DNA of 64,000 nt from ATX-6F1 sp943369485 (GCA_943369485.1 CALRNH020000003.1:138985-202984); one strand, 5' to 3'; shown: positions 1 to 10,997, counted from the stretch's first letter. Notes: generated by a model from the letters alone, not told the origin. A program made the numbers and translations.

Positions 1-141
1 AGGTGCGCTTCACGCTCTCGAACAGCGACTGCGGCATGGAGATACGGAGAGCCCGCTGGAGACAAGAAGTTCAACGCTACCGCTGCCGTCGGTTCATGTT
101 CCTGGCGCCAAGCTGAGCCAGCTGGGAAGGGTTGGCTGAGC
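1..141. other. Window edge, no assignable gene
   Basis: This stretch precedes the first recognisable gene. All three forward frames are short or lack homology that I can see; the frame of the downstream ATPase is open to base 1, but its residues do not resemble the N-terminal region of cation ATPases. The base composition is less G+C-rich than the ATPase that follows. It may be the 3' end of another gene or a junction left by rearrangement. Confidence 0.4.
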
Positions 142-2598
<2,457 letters not shown>

Positions 2599-3021
2599 TC
2601 AGCAGGCCGATGACCACCAGGACTCCCATGAGCACGATCTGATCGGCTCGGGCATCGGGAATCAGGAGGTCGGCCAGCAGGTGGCCGAGGTTGGTGAGCG
2701 TGTAGAGCACGCTCAGGCCGAAGTGGAAGGCCCGCCAGCGCCGCCACACCGTCTGGCCCGGGGGGCTGCTGGCGCCGTAGGCGATCAGCACCAGCGCCGC
2801 CAGGGGCACCAGCACGTAGGCCAGCATCGCCGCGAACAACGCCTGCAGGCTGGTGCTGGCCACATGGGTTTCGATCTCCACGGACTGACCGTGGAACAGA
2901 GGCATCAGGCCCAGATCGGTGTGGAACAGCATGGCCAGGAACCAGCTGATCCAGAGGCTGCGCAGCCTCTGGGCATGGTCGATGGCGGGAGTGGGGTCTT
3001 GGGATTCCACGGCCGAGGGGC

Positions 3022-3861
3022 TCAGGCCGGATGCAGGACCGGCGTCAGCTTGCGGCGCAGTTTGCCGAGGGCGTGGCGTTCGATCCGTTGCACCTGATCT
3101 TTGGTGTGGCCGCTGAGCTGGGCCACCTTGGCGAACGATTGCGGCTGGTCCTGGCTGTAGCGGAGTTTCAGCACGTTGATTTCGCGATCGTCGAGCTGCC
3201 GCAGGTGATCGAGCATCCAGCGGTAGTCGTCGTGGGGTTCCAGTTGATTGGGATCCGCCACCAGATCCAGCAGGGTCATTTCGCCGTCGCTGCCGGTCTG
3301 TTGATCGAGTGACACCGTGTGGCTGCGGCGGCTGGCGTGGAGCGCGAACTGGAGCCGGGTCTCGGTTTCCCCCAGCTGCTTCGCCAGCTCCTTGAAGCTG
3401 ATCTTGCGGTCGGAGCCAGCCATCAACGACTCGGCCCGACTGGCCAGGTCAATCACGTTCACGGGCAAGCGGATCGCACCGCCCTGCTCCTGCATGTAGC
3501 GGCTCACGGCCTGGCGGATCCACCAGTAGGCGTAGGTGGAGAACTTGTAGCCGCGGCAAGGATCGAATTTCTCGACCGCCCGCAGCAGGCCGATGTTGCC
3601 GGCCTGCACCAGGTCCATGGGCTCCTGGTTCAGGTGGGACATGCGGCGCTGGTGGCGCTTGACGACGGACACCACGAGGCGGAGGTTGGCCGTCACCATC
3701 CGGGCCATGGCCCGACGCCCCCGTCGTTCCAGATCGCGGCACTCCTCGGTGCCCTGCTGCCAGCGTTGGACGATGGTTCCGAGATGCAACTCTTCCGCCG
3801 GGGTGAGGAGGGGGATACGGCCAATGGTATGGAGATAATCGCCAAAAGTATCTGAAGACAT
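3022..3861 (-). CDS. RpoD-like alternative sigma factor
   Basis: RNA polymerase sigma-70 family protein of about 280 residues, the size of cyanobacterial group 2/3 factors. It has a short region 1.2 (IGRIPLLTPAEELHLG), a full region 2 including NLRLVVSVVKRH, DLVQAGNIGLLRAVEKFD and the -10 recognition segment KFSTYAYWWIRQAVSRY, then region 3 and a region 4 helix-turn-helix near SGHTKDQVQRIERHALGKL. The ATG at 3861 is preferred over two upstream in-frame starts (3888, 3957) because homologous sigma sequence begins there. It shares its N-terminal signature with the second sigma factor at 11533-12321, suggesting paralogues. It would direct polymerase to a special promoter set; the set cannot be predicted. 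Confidence 0.9.
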   Translation of the reverse strand: MSSDTFGDYLHTIGRIPLLTPAEELHLGTIVQRWQQGTEECRDLERRGRRAMARMVTANLRLVVSVVKRHQRRMSHLNQEPMDLVQAGNIGLLRAVEKFDPCRGYKFSTYAYWWIRQAVSRYMQEQGGAIRLPVNVIDLASRAESLMAGSDRKISFKELAKQLGETETRLQFALHASRRSHTVSLDQQTGSDGEMTLLDLVADPNQLEPHDDYRWMLDHLRQLDDREINVLKLRYSQDQPQSFAKVAQLSGHTKDQVQRIERHALGKLRRKLTPVLHPA

Positions 3862-3963
3862 AAGCACCTGCTTCGACGCTTCAATCATCAGACGAATCGC
3901 GGGGGTTTTGTATGAAATTGACTTAGATGGGGCAGATCTGCTGCAGAGCAAGCCCATAAAACT

Positions 3964-4317
3964 TTACTGAAGCACTTTGCCGCCCTTCACGGCTGTCTTG
4001 GCTTGTGGATCGATCAGGTCATGGTTCTCGATGATCCACGCTCGCCACCCGTCGCTCTGAATCGAATTAAGCCAGTATTCAAAAGGCTTTTGGGGAAACC
4101 CCGCTATCCGATGCCCAGTGAATCTTTTGCGGAGACGCTCAGTCTTGGAGCCCTTGGGTGTGCCGTTGAAAACAAGGCGAGAGCGGTGACCGCTGAAGAC
4201 GATCTTGATTCGCAATAGCTGATACCAAGTAGGGTGAAATGACCGATGTAGGTGGATGGGTCTTCGCACCTTGACATCCCCACGACTCCTTTCGTTTTCT
4301 GCAACGAGCCTCCACAC
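3964..4317 (-). CDS. Hypothetical basic protein
   Basis: Open frame of about 117 residues with a GTG start, rich in Arg, Lys, Trp and Phe, ending with the segment DGWRAWIIENHDLIDPQAK. The C-terminal two thirds read like a folded basic protein rather than a shadow frame, but I do not recognise the family. The region is lower in G+C than its neighbours, which could indicate acquired DNA. It lies upstream of the sigma factor on the same strand with a gap of about 100 bases. It could also be non-coding; support is only moderate. Confidence 0.35.
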   Translation of the reverse strand: MWRLVAENERSRGDVKVRRPIHLHRSFHPTWYQLLRIKIVFSGHRSRLVFNGTPKGSKTERLRKRFTGHRIAGFPQKPFEYWLNSIQSDGWRAWIIENHDLIDPQAKTAVKGGKVLQ

Positions 4318-4583
4318 GGCCGGCTGTGCGTCTGGGGAACATGCTCAAAGTGTTGAGCATTGGCTGGCTGAGCAGCCCGAGCGGGCACCCTGTGGCGCCG
4401 CTGGCCAGCACGTCGCCCGTGGCTTGGCTCCTGTTCAGCGCCCGTCGCCCCAGCCAACCCGCTCGGGTCGATTCCCCGTCTTTCGCTGGTTGGCCTGCGC
4501 CCGGGCGCCAGCGAACAGCTCAGAGCTGCGCTGACTAGAACAGAACCCAGCTTGCTGAGGTCACGTTGGCTGTCGATTGGTCA
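4318..4583. other. Intergenic region with long-range inverted repeat
   Basis: No convincing gene. A perfect 10-base inverted repeat is present: CCCGAGCGGG at 4376-4385 and CCCGCTCGGG at 4458-4467, about 70 bases apart. It could fold into an RNA stem or be incidental. The region also holds the promoter of the GST-like gene; no clear -10/-35 pair could be assigned. Confidence 0.4.
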
Positions 4584-5792
4584 ATGGTCCGGAATTCCCT
4601 GAGCTGGGAGGAGCTGGAGGCCCAGGCGCCCAGCGAGCCCGACCGCGTCAACGGCCCCACCTCCTCCCAGGCGTGCCTGCGCTTGTTCGGTGCCTCCGAG
4701 ACAGCGGTGCGCGTCACCCTCTACCGCGACAACCACGCCTGGTGCCCCTATTGCCAGAAGGTCTGGCTGTGGCTGGAGGAGAAGCGCATCCCCTATCGGG
4801 TCAAGAAGGTCTCGATGCGCTGCTACGGAGAGAAGGAGCGCTGGTACACCCACCGGGTGCCCTCAGGCATGCTCCCCGCCCTGGAGCTCGATGGTCGCCT
4901 GATCACCGAAAGCGACGCCATCCTGCTGGCCCTGGAGGCCGCCTTTGGCGCCCTCGGGGCCTCTCTGGAGCAGCTGGAGGTCATGGCCATCCGCCGGCTG
5001 GAGCGGCGCTTCTTTCGCGCCTGGTGCCACTGGCTCTGTTCACCCCACGCCACCCCGGCCGACGAACAGTCGGCCCAGCAGCAGTTCGAGCGCATGGCCT
5101 GCGCCGTGGAAGAGGCGTTGCAGCTCAGCGAAGGCCCCTTCTTCCTCCCGGTGTTTTCAGCGGCCGATGGGATCTTTGTCCCCTTCATGGAACGGGCCAA
5201 CGCGAGCCTTTACGCCTACAAGGGCTACGAGCTGCGCCAGCGCCACCCCGCCATCGATGCCTGGTTCAGGGCCCTGGAGCAACGCCCCACCTACCTCGGC
5301 ACCCAGAGCGATTTCCACACCCACGTCCACGACCTGCCTCCCCAGATGGGCTCTTGCCACCCAAGCGGAGACGCCGGTCAACGGGCCTGCTGGCAGCGGG
5401 TGGCCGTCGGCTCGGCGCCGGGCGAGACCAGCCTCCAGGAACCTCCCGGGGCGGTCCAGGAAGCCCTGGGCCGTGTGCTGAAGCACCGCCGCGCCATCGT
5501 GCAGGTGAACCCTTTCCGGGGTGATGGTTTCGAGCCGGCCCTGCGCTGCGCGTTGAGCAACCTGCTGGCGCCGGAGGCGCTCTGCGCGCCCCCCGCCGGC
5601 TCCGCCGCCGGCCTGCGCCACCTGCGCGATCGCATCAGCGTGCCCCGGGACATGGGTTTGCATGCGGCCCGGCGACTGCGCCAGGTGCTGGAGATCACCG
5701 CTGGGCTGGACGGCCAACAGGAAGCTGGCCCGATCCCCACCCGGCACCGCCATGATCAGGATCCAAGGCCCTTTCGGGAAACACCCGTCTGA
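4584..5792 (+). CDS. Glutathione S-transferase-like protein with C-terminal extension
   Basis: About 402 residues. The first part has a thioredoxin/glutaredoxin-like fold with the redox motif CPYC in DNHAWCPYCQKVWLWLEEK and the GST-type segment VPSGMLPALELDG followed by ITESDAI, which forms the glutathione-binding subdomain. An alpha-helical GST C-terminal domain follows to about residue 235. The remaining 150 residues are an extension rich in Arg, Ala and Pro with no domain I recognise. Likely cytosolic thiol-transfer or stress protein. ATG at 4584 is chosen; a TTG at 4566 would add six residues. It ends 12 bases before the DedA start, so the two may share a transcript. Confidence 0.8.
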   Translation: MVRNSLSWEELEAQAPSEPDRVNGPTSSQACLRLFGASETAVRVTLYRDNHAWCPYCQKVWLWLEEKRIPYRVKKVSMRCYGEKERWYTHRVPSGMLPALELDGRLITESDAILLALEAAFGALGASLEQLEVMAIRRLERRFFRAWCHWLCSPHATPADEQSAQQQFERMACAVEEALQLSEGPFFLPVFSAADGIFVPFMERANASLYAYKGYELRQRHPAIDAWFRALEQRPTYLGTQSDFHTHVHDLPPQMGSCHPSGDAGQRACWQRVAVGSAPGETSLQEPPGAVQEALGRVLKHRRAIVQVNPFRGDGFEPALRCALSNLLAPEALCAPPAGSAAGLRHLRDRISVPRDMGLHAARRLRQVLEITAGLDGQQEAGPIPTRHRHDQDPRPFRETPV

Positions 5793-5804
5793 GGCTCCAT
5801 CGTG

Positions 5805-6440
5805 ATGCCCATGGACCTGAGCCTCGACCAACTCCAGGAGCTGCTCAGCCGCTGGGGCTATCTGGTCGTGTTCACCGCCATGCTGCTGGAGAACGCCGGG
5901 GTTCCCCTGCCCGGTGAGACGATCACCCTGCTGGGGGGCTATGCGGCGGGCAGCGGCCAGCTGAACGTGTTCGCGGTGATGGGATCGGCCACCGCCGGGG
6001 CCGTGCTCGGGGACAACATCGGCTACTGGGTGGGCCGCCGGGCCGGTTGGGGGTTGATCCTCAAAGTGGGGGGCTTCCTGCGCCAGAGCCCTGAGCAGAT
6101 GGAGCGGCGGCGCGAGCAGTTCCTGCGCCACGCCGGCAAATCGGTGTTTCTTGGGCGCTTCGTGGCCGTGCTGCGGGTGGTGGCGGGTCCCATGGCCGGG
6201 GCCGTGGGCATGCCCTACCGGCGATTCATCGTCTGCAACTTTGCCGGCGCCCTGATCTGGGCCTCCACGATGGTGAGCCTGGCCTGGCTGGGGGGCCGCT
6301 GGATCCCGATCGAGCGGATGGTCACCGGGGTGGTGCAGTTCGGCCTGGGGGCCCTGCTGATCGTGGCGGTGGTCGCTCTGGTGCCCAAGCTGATCGCGCG
6401 TTTTCAGTCGCGGCTGCTCGAAGGCGAAAGCGAGGGCTGA
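5805..6440 (+). CDS. dedA: DedA/VTT family membrane protein
   Basis: About 211 residues. Membrane protein of the DedA (SNARE-associated/VTT) family, linked in bacteria to lipid scrambling, membrane homeostasis and proton-motive force. Recognisable features are the N-terminal GYLVVFTAMLLENAGVPLPG with the conserved ENAGVPLPGE re-entrant loop, the GDNIGYWVGRRAG segment, and the FLGRFVAVLRVVAGPMAG motif with conserved Arg and Gly before the last helices. ATG at 5805 follows a GTG at 5802. It immediately follows the GST-like gene. The family call is firm; the substrate is unknown. Confidence 0.9.
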   Translation: MPMDLSLDQLQELLSRWGYLVVFTAMLLENAGVPLPGETITLLGGYAAGSGQLNVFAVMGSATAGAVLGDNIGYWVGRRAGWGLILKVGGFLRQSPEQMERRREQFLRHAGKSVFLGRFVAVLRVVAGPMAGAVGMPYRRFIVCNFAGALIWASTMVSLAWLGGRWIPIERMVTGVVQFGLGALLIVAVVALVPKLIARFQSRLLEGESEG

Positions 6441-6479
6441 ACGGGAAGCTCACTGGGAGCCGGCCGCAGCCCGAGACCC

Positions 6480-6695
6480 TCAGACGGCCGACTGCAGGGA
6501 GCTTCTCTTGCTGTGCAGGTACTCCACCAGCTCCTCCTGGAGCTCCAGCAGCTCATGGGTGCAGCCGCGGAAAGCGGCCCGGTGACGGATCTCATCGTGC
6601 CGGGTCTGGAGATCCCGCAGCATCAGATCAATGGCATCGAGCTCAGGGGTGATCACCCGGGCGGAATCTGTGCTGCTCACGGGTGGCCGGATCAC
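6480..6695 (-). CDS. Small acidic helical protein, hypothetical
   Basis: A 71-residue frame with a GTG start. The central part, ELDAIDLMLRDLQTRHDEI followed by ELLELQEELVEYLHSK, is predicted to form two amphipathic helices. It shows the codon use of the surrounding genes and reads as a conserved picocyanobacterial small protein, but no named family is recognised. It is convergent with dedA. Function unknown. Confidence 0.5.
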   Translation of the reverse strand: MIRPPVSSTDSARVITPELDAIDLMLRDLQTRHDEIRHRAAFRGCTHELLELQEELVEYLHSKRSSLQSAV

Positions 6696-6766
6696 TGATT
6701 TAGCAGTTTAGCCGGGTCGTTCGATGGCACTTCCTAGGGTTGGAGATCCAAGCGGGGAGGTACTGG

Positions 6767-7414
6767 GTGATCACCAGGTACGGCGGGCGAACCTCAGGCG
6801 ACGGCCCCGCGATCAACCTGTCCCCTGTCGCCGGCAGTCCCCCGTCGGTTCTGCGCGCACTGCTGCCGGGGGCCTTGGCGCTGGTGCTCCCCCTTGGAGC
6901 GCTGGTCATACCGCTGCTCCTGCCGACCCCGCCGGCGCCCGCGCTGGAACTGCGTGGCCAGACCTACTTTGCCTCGCCCCCCTGGAAGGTCAGCCTGCGC
7001 AACTACTACTGGTATGTCGAACAGAGCGGTGGTGAGTACTACATCACCATCGATCTGCCCGAAAAGGCCGACGCCTCCCTGGGGGCGTTGCAGATCCTGC
7101 AGACCCGGGGTGTCGATCGCAGCTTCAGCTTCGATGAGCGGGCCAGCCGCGCCTTCCTCGGCTTACCCCGCCGGGAAGGCGCCAAGGTTCCCGTTGTGGT
7201 GCGTTTCGATGACGACCAGCGCCTGTTCCGCATCGACTTTCCCGAGCCCGTGGCCCCCGGTTCAACCCTCACCGTGGCCTTGCGGCCCTTTCGCAACCCT
7301 TCCCAGTCCGATACCTACATGTTCCAGGTGACGGCCTTCCCGGCCGGACCCGATCCCGTGGCCAGCCCCGTGGGCTTCGTGAACCTCCAGATCCTTGCCC
7401 CAGCGAGCTGGTGA
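6767..7414 (+). CDS. DUF2808-like secreted protein
   Basis: About 215 residues. The GTG at 6767 is preferred because GGGGAGG lies six bases upstream. The N-terminal part contains a strongly hydrophobic segment (ALLPGALALVLPLGALVIPL) acting as a signal peptide or anchor. The mature part is beta-rich and holds the pattern typical of DUF2808 proteins: a segment on nonenzymatic DLPEKADASLGALQI, a VVVRFDDDQRLFRIDFPEPV core, and a terminal TVALRPFRNPSQSDTYMFQV strand pair. Such proteins are common in cyanobacteria and are predicted to be exported; their role is unknown. Family call by pattern, not by search. Confidence 0.75.
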   Translation: MITRYGGRTSGDGPAINLSPVAGSPPSVLRALLPGALALVLPLGALVIPLLLPTPPAPALELRGQTYFASPPWKVSLRNYYWYVEQSGGEYYITIDLPEKADASLGALQILQTRGVDRSFSFDERASRAFLGLPRREGAKVPVVVRFDDDQRLFRIDFPEPVAPGSTLTVALRPFRNPSQSDTYMFQVTAFPAGPDPVASPVGFVNLQILAPASW

Positions 7415-7466
7415 CGAGCGCATTGACGCTGTGCGCTTCTGATCGCCGGGCCCTGCGGCGCCAGCG

Positions 7467-7937
7467 CTAGAGAAGCTCCCGTAGCGCGCCTGGCGGATGA
7501 TGCTCGGGGGGCTGGTTCCCCAGCAGTTCGAAATCACTGAACTCGAAGCCCGGCGCCACGCAGCAGTTCACCAGGCTCCAGGGACCGCTGCTGCGGGCCG
7601 CCTGCCACCAGCCGGGGGGAATGCGCTGCACGGGCCTCTGCTGGGGGCGCCGCGGATCATCGGGCCCCAGCCACAGGGCCTCGGCTTCGCCCCCCTCCGG
7701 CGCCAGGCGCCACAGCCGCAGCGGGCTGCCGCCGGCGTGGTGCCAACTCTCCTCCGCCTGCTGCACCCTGTGCCAGCGGCTGCAGGCGTCCGCCGGCAAG
7801 AGGTAGTCGATCAGCGTCAGCGCCGAGCGGGTGGCCCCATCGGCGCGCCTCACCCGCAGCTCGGAGCGGTGGATCTCCCTGTAGAAGCCCCCCTCAGGGT
7901 GGGGTGCCAGACCTAGACGGGCGATCAGTTCGTTCAT
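7467..7937 (-). CDS. DUF985-type cupin
   Basis: About 156 residues beginning MNELIARLGLAPHPEGGFYRE, the hallmark opening of DUF985 cupins, with the beta-barrel segments SRWHRVQQAEESWHHAGG (His-rich metal-site-like strand), VQRIPPGWWQAARS and LVNCCVAPGFEFSDFELL. These proteins resemble sugar-epimerase-type cupins but lack an assigned activity. The ATG overlaps the stop of the upstream permease gene by four bases (ATGA), so translation is probably coupled. It is the third gene of a minus-strand operon with a methyltransferase and a permease. Confidence 0.85.
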   Translation of the reverse strand: MNELIARLGLAPHPEGGFYREIHRSELRVRRADGATRSALTLIDYLLPADACSRWHRVQQAEESWHHAGGSPLRLWRLAPEGGEAEALWLGPDDPRRPQQRPVQRIPPGWWQAARSSGPWSLVNCCVAPGFEFSDFELLGNQPPEHHPPGALRELL

Positions 7938-9520
7938 CGCCCGGGGGATCGCCGCCGATCCAGCAGGGCCGCACAGGCAAACACCACAGCCATCACCAGG
8001 TAGCCCAGGGCCCAGGGGGCCCCGGTGCCCCAACCCAGATCCAGCACCGTGTCGGCGGGGGTGAACCGCCAGGCGTGGATCAACCCCAGCCAGGAGGCGG
8101 CCGCCGCAAGGGCGGCGCACAGGGCCGCGGCGGAGAAGCGGCGCTCGATGACGTAGACGAGCATCGCCGCCAGCAGCATCGCCGCCACGATCTGGCCCTG
8201 CTCGAGGGCGAAGGCCCCGGCGGCCCAGACATCCGCCTGCCGCAGGGGAACCAGCAGTTCCGGCCCGAAGGGATGGCCTGGGCTGCCCGCCCCGCCGGCC
8301 CGCAGGCCCGCCTTCAGGAGCAGGGCCCCCCAGCCCGCCAGTCCCGGCAGCAGCCCCAGCACCACAGCCGGGGCGTGGGCGGCGGGGGTGGCCTGGAAGC
8401 TCTGGGCGGTGATCACCAGAGCGATGTAGAGCACGATCGCCATGCCCGCCTCGATCGGCACCAGCTGGCCCACCAGGCCGAACAACCCGAGCAGACAGCC
8501 CAGTCCGATCAGCAGGCCGTTGAGCCAGGAGTAGCCGATCCGCGCCCCCATCGCTTTCCAGCCCGGATGCCCGATGTAGATGGTGGTCGGAAAACAGGAG
8601 CCCAGGGCAGCGGCCACCACGGTGCCGACACCGTTGATCAGCAGGGAGCTTCTGAGCGGGTAGCGATCCCCTGCCGCCTCGGCGCTCTCAAGGTTCTGGA
8701 GCGAGCCCAGCACGTTGAACAGCCCCATGGGCACGATCACGCCGAGCCAGGGAACGAGCTGGTCGCGGCCGGCCCAGAGGGCCCCCAGCTGCAGGGGCGG
8801 CAGGTGCAGGCCCACCTGGGCGGCATTGGCCTGCCAGCTGGCGGGATCGATGCGCAGCAGACCGGTGGGTACCGCCAGGGCGATGCCCAGCAGCACTGCC
8901 ACCAGTCCCCCCGGCAGGGGCAGCTTCACCTGGCCGTAGTAGGTGACCAGGATCACCGCCAGCACCGCCAGACCCACCACCGGGTTGGCGTAGGTGCGCA
9001 GCAGGAAGCCCAGGGCGATGTAGCCCAGGGCGATGCCGGCGAGGGTGGAAAGCAGCGCAGCCCGGGGCAGCCAGCGGCGCAGGGCGCCGAGGCAGAAGGC
9101 CCCGCCGGCCTCGATCAGCCCCGAGCCCAGACAGGCCACGAGCCCGGCCCGCCAGGAGAGCTGCACCGCCTCCTGGGCGCTCAGCCCCTGGCCGAGGGCC
9201 GCCAGCTTCACCGGCAGCATCACCAGGAACACGTAGGCGAACAGGCTGACGGTGTTGATGCCGTAGGGCAGGGCGGTGCGGTCATCGCGACCCTCCCGCC
9301 GGCCCAGCTGGTAGGCCTGCCAGGCGTAGGCGCCGTTGCCCACCAGCAGGCTGAGGCCCGTGGCCGGCAGGATCGTGGCGAAGATCAGCTGGTCGGGGTA
9401 GCCGAGCACGCCCCGGCAGAGGGCCACGATCAGCAGGATCTGGATCAGGTTGTCGAGCCCCAGGCCCAGCAGCCCGTCCAGGTCGCCCGGCACCAGCCAG
9501 CGGGGGCCGCGCTCAGCCAT
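7934..9520 (-). CDS. NCS2-like xanthine/uracil-type permease
   Basis: About 528 residues with 12 or more predicted membrane helices. It begins MAERGPRWLVPGDLDGLLG; the long upstream open frame is a shadow. Segments such as DRTALPYGINTVSLFAYVF and FNVLGSLQNLESAEAAGDRY resemble NCS2/AzgA-type nucleobase permeases, with a proton-linked uptake mechanism known for the family. It overlaps the upstream methyltransferase by eight bases and the downstream cupin by four, indicating a tight three-gene operon. The true substrate is uncertain; these cyanobacterial members are divergent from the characterised purine transporters. Confidence 0.75.
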   Translation of the reverse strand: MAERGPRWLVPGDLDGLLGLGLDNLIQILLIVALCRGVLGYPDQLIFATILPATGLSLLVGNGAYAWQAYQLGRREGRDDRTALPYGINTVSLFAYVFLVMLPVKLAALGQGLSAQEAVQLSWRAGLVACLGSGLIEAGGAFCLGALRRWLPRAALLSTLAGIALGYIALGFLLRTYANPVVGLAVLAVILVTYYGQVKLPLPGGLVAVLLGIALAVPTGLLRIDPASWQANAAQVGLHLPPLQLGALWAGRDQLVPWLGVIVPMGLFNVLGSLQNLESAEAAGDRYPLRSSLLINGVGTVVAAALGSCFPTTIYIGHPGWKAMGARIGYSWLNGLLIGLGCLLGLFGLVGQLVPIEAGMAIVLYIALVITAQSFQATPAAHAPAVVLGLLPGLAGWGALLLKAGLRAGGAGSPGHPFGPELLVPLRQADVWAAGAFALEQGQIVAAMLLAAMLVYVIERRFSAAALCAALAAAASWLGLIHAWRFTPADTVLDLGWGTGAPWALGYLVMAVVFACAALLDRRRSPGR

Positions 9521-10340
9521 CGAGCCCTTCCAGGCCAGGGCCCAGTTTCGGATCTTTGGCAGAGGCAGGCCAGAGCAGCAACAGCGCCTCCGCCCCGTGG
9601 CTGCCGGTCCAGATCCAGCGGCAGGCCCAGCCCGCGCTGCGGGCGCAGGCCACGAAGGCGCCGCGCTCGGCCGGCTCGTCGTGGGCGCTGAGGTGATCGA
9701 GCACGCGCTGGCGGTCCGCCCCTGGCAAGACCCCCCAGGTGTCCCGCACCCTTTGGCCGTAGCGATCGATGTAGGCCGCTCGGGATTCGCCGTCGCGGCG
9801 GAACACATCCGCGATCAGCAGGGTCCCATCGGGGGCCAGGCGCCGGATCAGGGCGGCCAGCACCCGCTGCTTGTCGAGGTCGCTCAGGTGATGGAGGGCG
9901 TAGCTGCAGCTGATCAGGTCGAAACGGGAGGTGGGCTCCCTCTGCTCCGCCCAGGCGAGCAGATCCTGGTGGCTCCAGTGGCAGGGGAAGGGCACCGGAC
10001 CGGTTGCGCCGGCCTCCAGGTTCTCCGCCGCCAGGGGCAACACGGCGGCGGCGGCATCCACCGCCTCGAAGCGTCCCAGGGGCAGGGCGCGCAACAGCGG
10101 TGCCAGCAGGGCCAGATCGCCGCAGCCCAGGTCAGCCCAGGCCCAGCCTGGCCGCACCAGGGCCCCTGCCACGGCCTTGAGGGCATCGGTGAGCGCCCGA
10201 TGCTCCATCAGATCGTGGTCGACCACGGCCCGGTAGGCCCGCCAGTTGCGCTCGAACAACTCCAGGCTGCCGTCACGTCTGTTCCGCAGGGCCAGGTTCC
10301 GCAGGGTGGCGTTGGGGTGGTTTGCCTTGGGCTGGGCCAT
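9513..10340 (-). CDS. Class I SAM-dependent methyltransferase
   Basis: About 275 residues. A Rossmann-fold methyltransferase: motif I is WADLGCGDLALLAPLL, an acidic end of strand 2 occurs in FEAVDAA, and motif IV/V regions are FDLISCSYALHHLSDL and LAPDGTLLIADVFRR. The HHL segment and DVFRR pattern resemble small-molecule methyltransferases of the ubiquinone/biotin (BioC) group. ATG at 10340 is preferred to GTG at 10349. First gene of the methyltransferase-permease-cupin operon, so it may modify the substrate moved by the permease; that is inference from context. Confidence 0.85.
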   Translation of the reverse strand: MAQPKANHPNATLRNLALRNRRDGSLELFERNWRAYRAVVDHDLMEHRALTDALKAVAGALVRPGWAWADLGCGDLALLAPLLRALPLGRFEAVDAAAAVLPLAAENLEAGATGPVPFPCHWSHQDLLAWAEQREPTSRFDLISCSYALHHLSDLDKQRVLAALIRRLAPDGTLLIADVFRRDGESRAAYIDRYGQRVRDTWGVLPGADRQRVLDHLSAHDEPAERGAFVACARSAGWACRWIWTGSHGAEALLLLWPASAKDPKLGPGLEGLDG

Positions 10341-10405
10341 GGCGATCACGAACCTTCGCTGATTCTGCTCAACCCGGTTCAGGCCGCTTCGGCAGAGACA
10401 CCATC

Positions 10406-10435
10406 GGCACCGGAACCAACGGCACCGGAACCAAC
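10406..10435. repeat. Perfect tandem duplication of a 15-mer
   Basis: GGCACCGGAACCAAC occurs twice head to tail upstream of the DUF427 gene. It does not correspond to a recognised regulatory element and may simply be a slippage duplication. Confidence 0.8.
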
Positions 10436-10507
10436 AACACGGCTTCGATCGGACGCGGCACCGCAGCGGTCCACTGCGCCAGGATGGGCACTCCGAGGTT
10501 CGTGGTC

Positions 10508-10786
10508 ATGGAAGCGCGTTGGCAGGGGGCGGTGATCGCCGCCAGTGAGGACATCGTGACCGTCGAAGGCAATCCCTACTTCCCCGCGGACGCCTTGCGC
10601 ACAGACCATCTGCGCGCGTCGACCCATCGCACCACCTGCCCCTGGAAAGGCGTCGCCCACTACTACGACGTGGTGGTGAATGGTGAGGTCAACGCCAATG
10701 CCGCCTGGTTCTACCCCGAACCCCACCAGGCCGCCGCCGCCATCCGGGGGCGCGTGGCCTTCTGGAAGGGGGTTCAGGTCAGCTGA
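10508..10786 (+). CDS. DUF427 family protein
   Basis: Small cytosolic protein of 92 residues, MEARWQGAVIAASEDIVTVE onward, containing the signature NPYFPADALR, the STHRTTCPWKGVAHYYDVVV core with Cys-Pro-Trp-Lys, and AAWFYPEPH. This is the compact beta-fold DUF427 domain found widely in bacteria; its activity is not established. The ATG at 10508 matches the family's normal start, while the longer upstream frame is low-complexity and includes the 15-mer repeat. Transcribed divergently from the methyltransferase operon. Confidence 0.9.
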   Translation: MEARWQGAVIAASEDIVTVEGNPYFPADALRTDHLRASTHRTTCPWKGVAHYYDVVVNGEVNANAAWFYPEPHQAAAAIRGRVAFWKGVQVS

Positions 10787-10803
10787 GCTGGACTGGCCCT
10801 GTC

Positions 10804-10968
10804 TCAGCCGCGTTGATGACGCGCCAGGGTGGCCTCCGTGAAGGGATGGCCGAGCGCCTTGGCGATCGCCACGATCGCCCCGGGGCTCTTGGCGTCGTGC
10901 ACCTGTTGCTGAAGGGCGGGATCCAGATCCACTTTGGTGAAGAAGGCTCCTAGCTGGGCTTTGGACAT
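10804..10968 (-). CDS. Orphan Nif11-like small protein
   Basis: A 54-residue protein read from ATG at 10968. Its pattern, MSKAQLGAFFTKVDLDPALQ then KSPGAIVAIAKALGHPFTEA, matches the Nif11-like leader-peptide helix bundle: two helices, a central Asp-Pro-x-Leu, an A(I/V)VAIAKxxG core, then a short tail. In picocyanobacteria such domains form leaders of prochlorosin-type lanthipeptides, but many occur as orphans. Here there is no double-Gly cleavage site, no Cys-rich core and no LanM-type enzyme within the window, so a stand-alone role is likely. Confidence 0.75.
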   Translation of the reverse strand: MSKAQLGAFFTKVDLDPALQQQVHDAKSPGAIVAIAKALGHPFTEATLARHQRG

Positions 10969-10997
10969 GGTTCAACGGTGCTGGGGCCACTCCAGTG

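Noticed and set aside
7904..9691. Long plus-strand frame opposite the NCS2-like permease
   Set aside because: Shadow frame with biased composition; the minus-strand permease has clear membrane helices and operon overlaps.
10570..10590. GGAAGTAGG-like sequence (minus strand) resembling part of a glutamine riboswitch
   Set aside because: It lies inside the DUF427 coding region at a conserved protein motif and no other riboswitch elements surround it.
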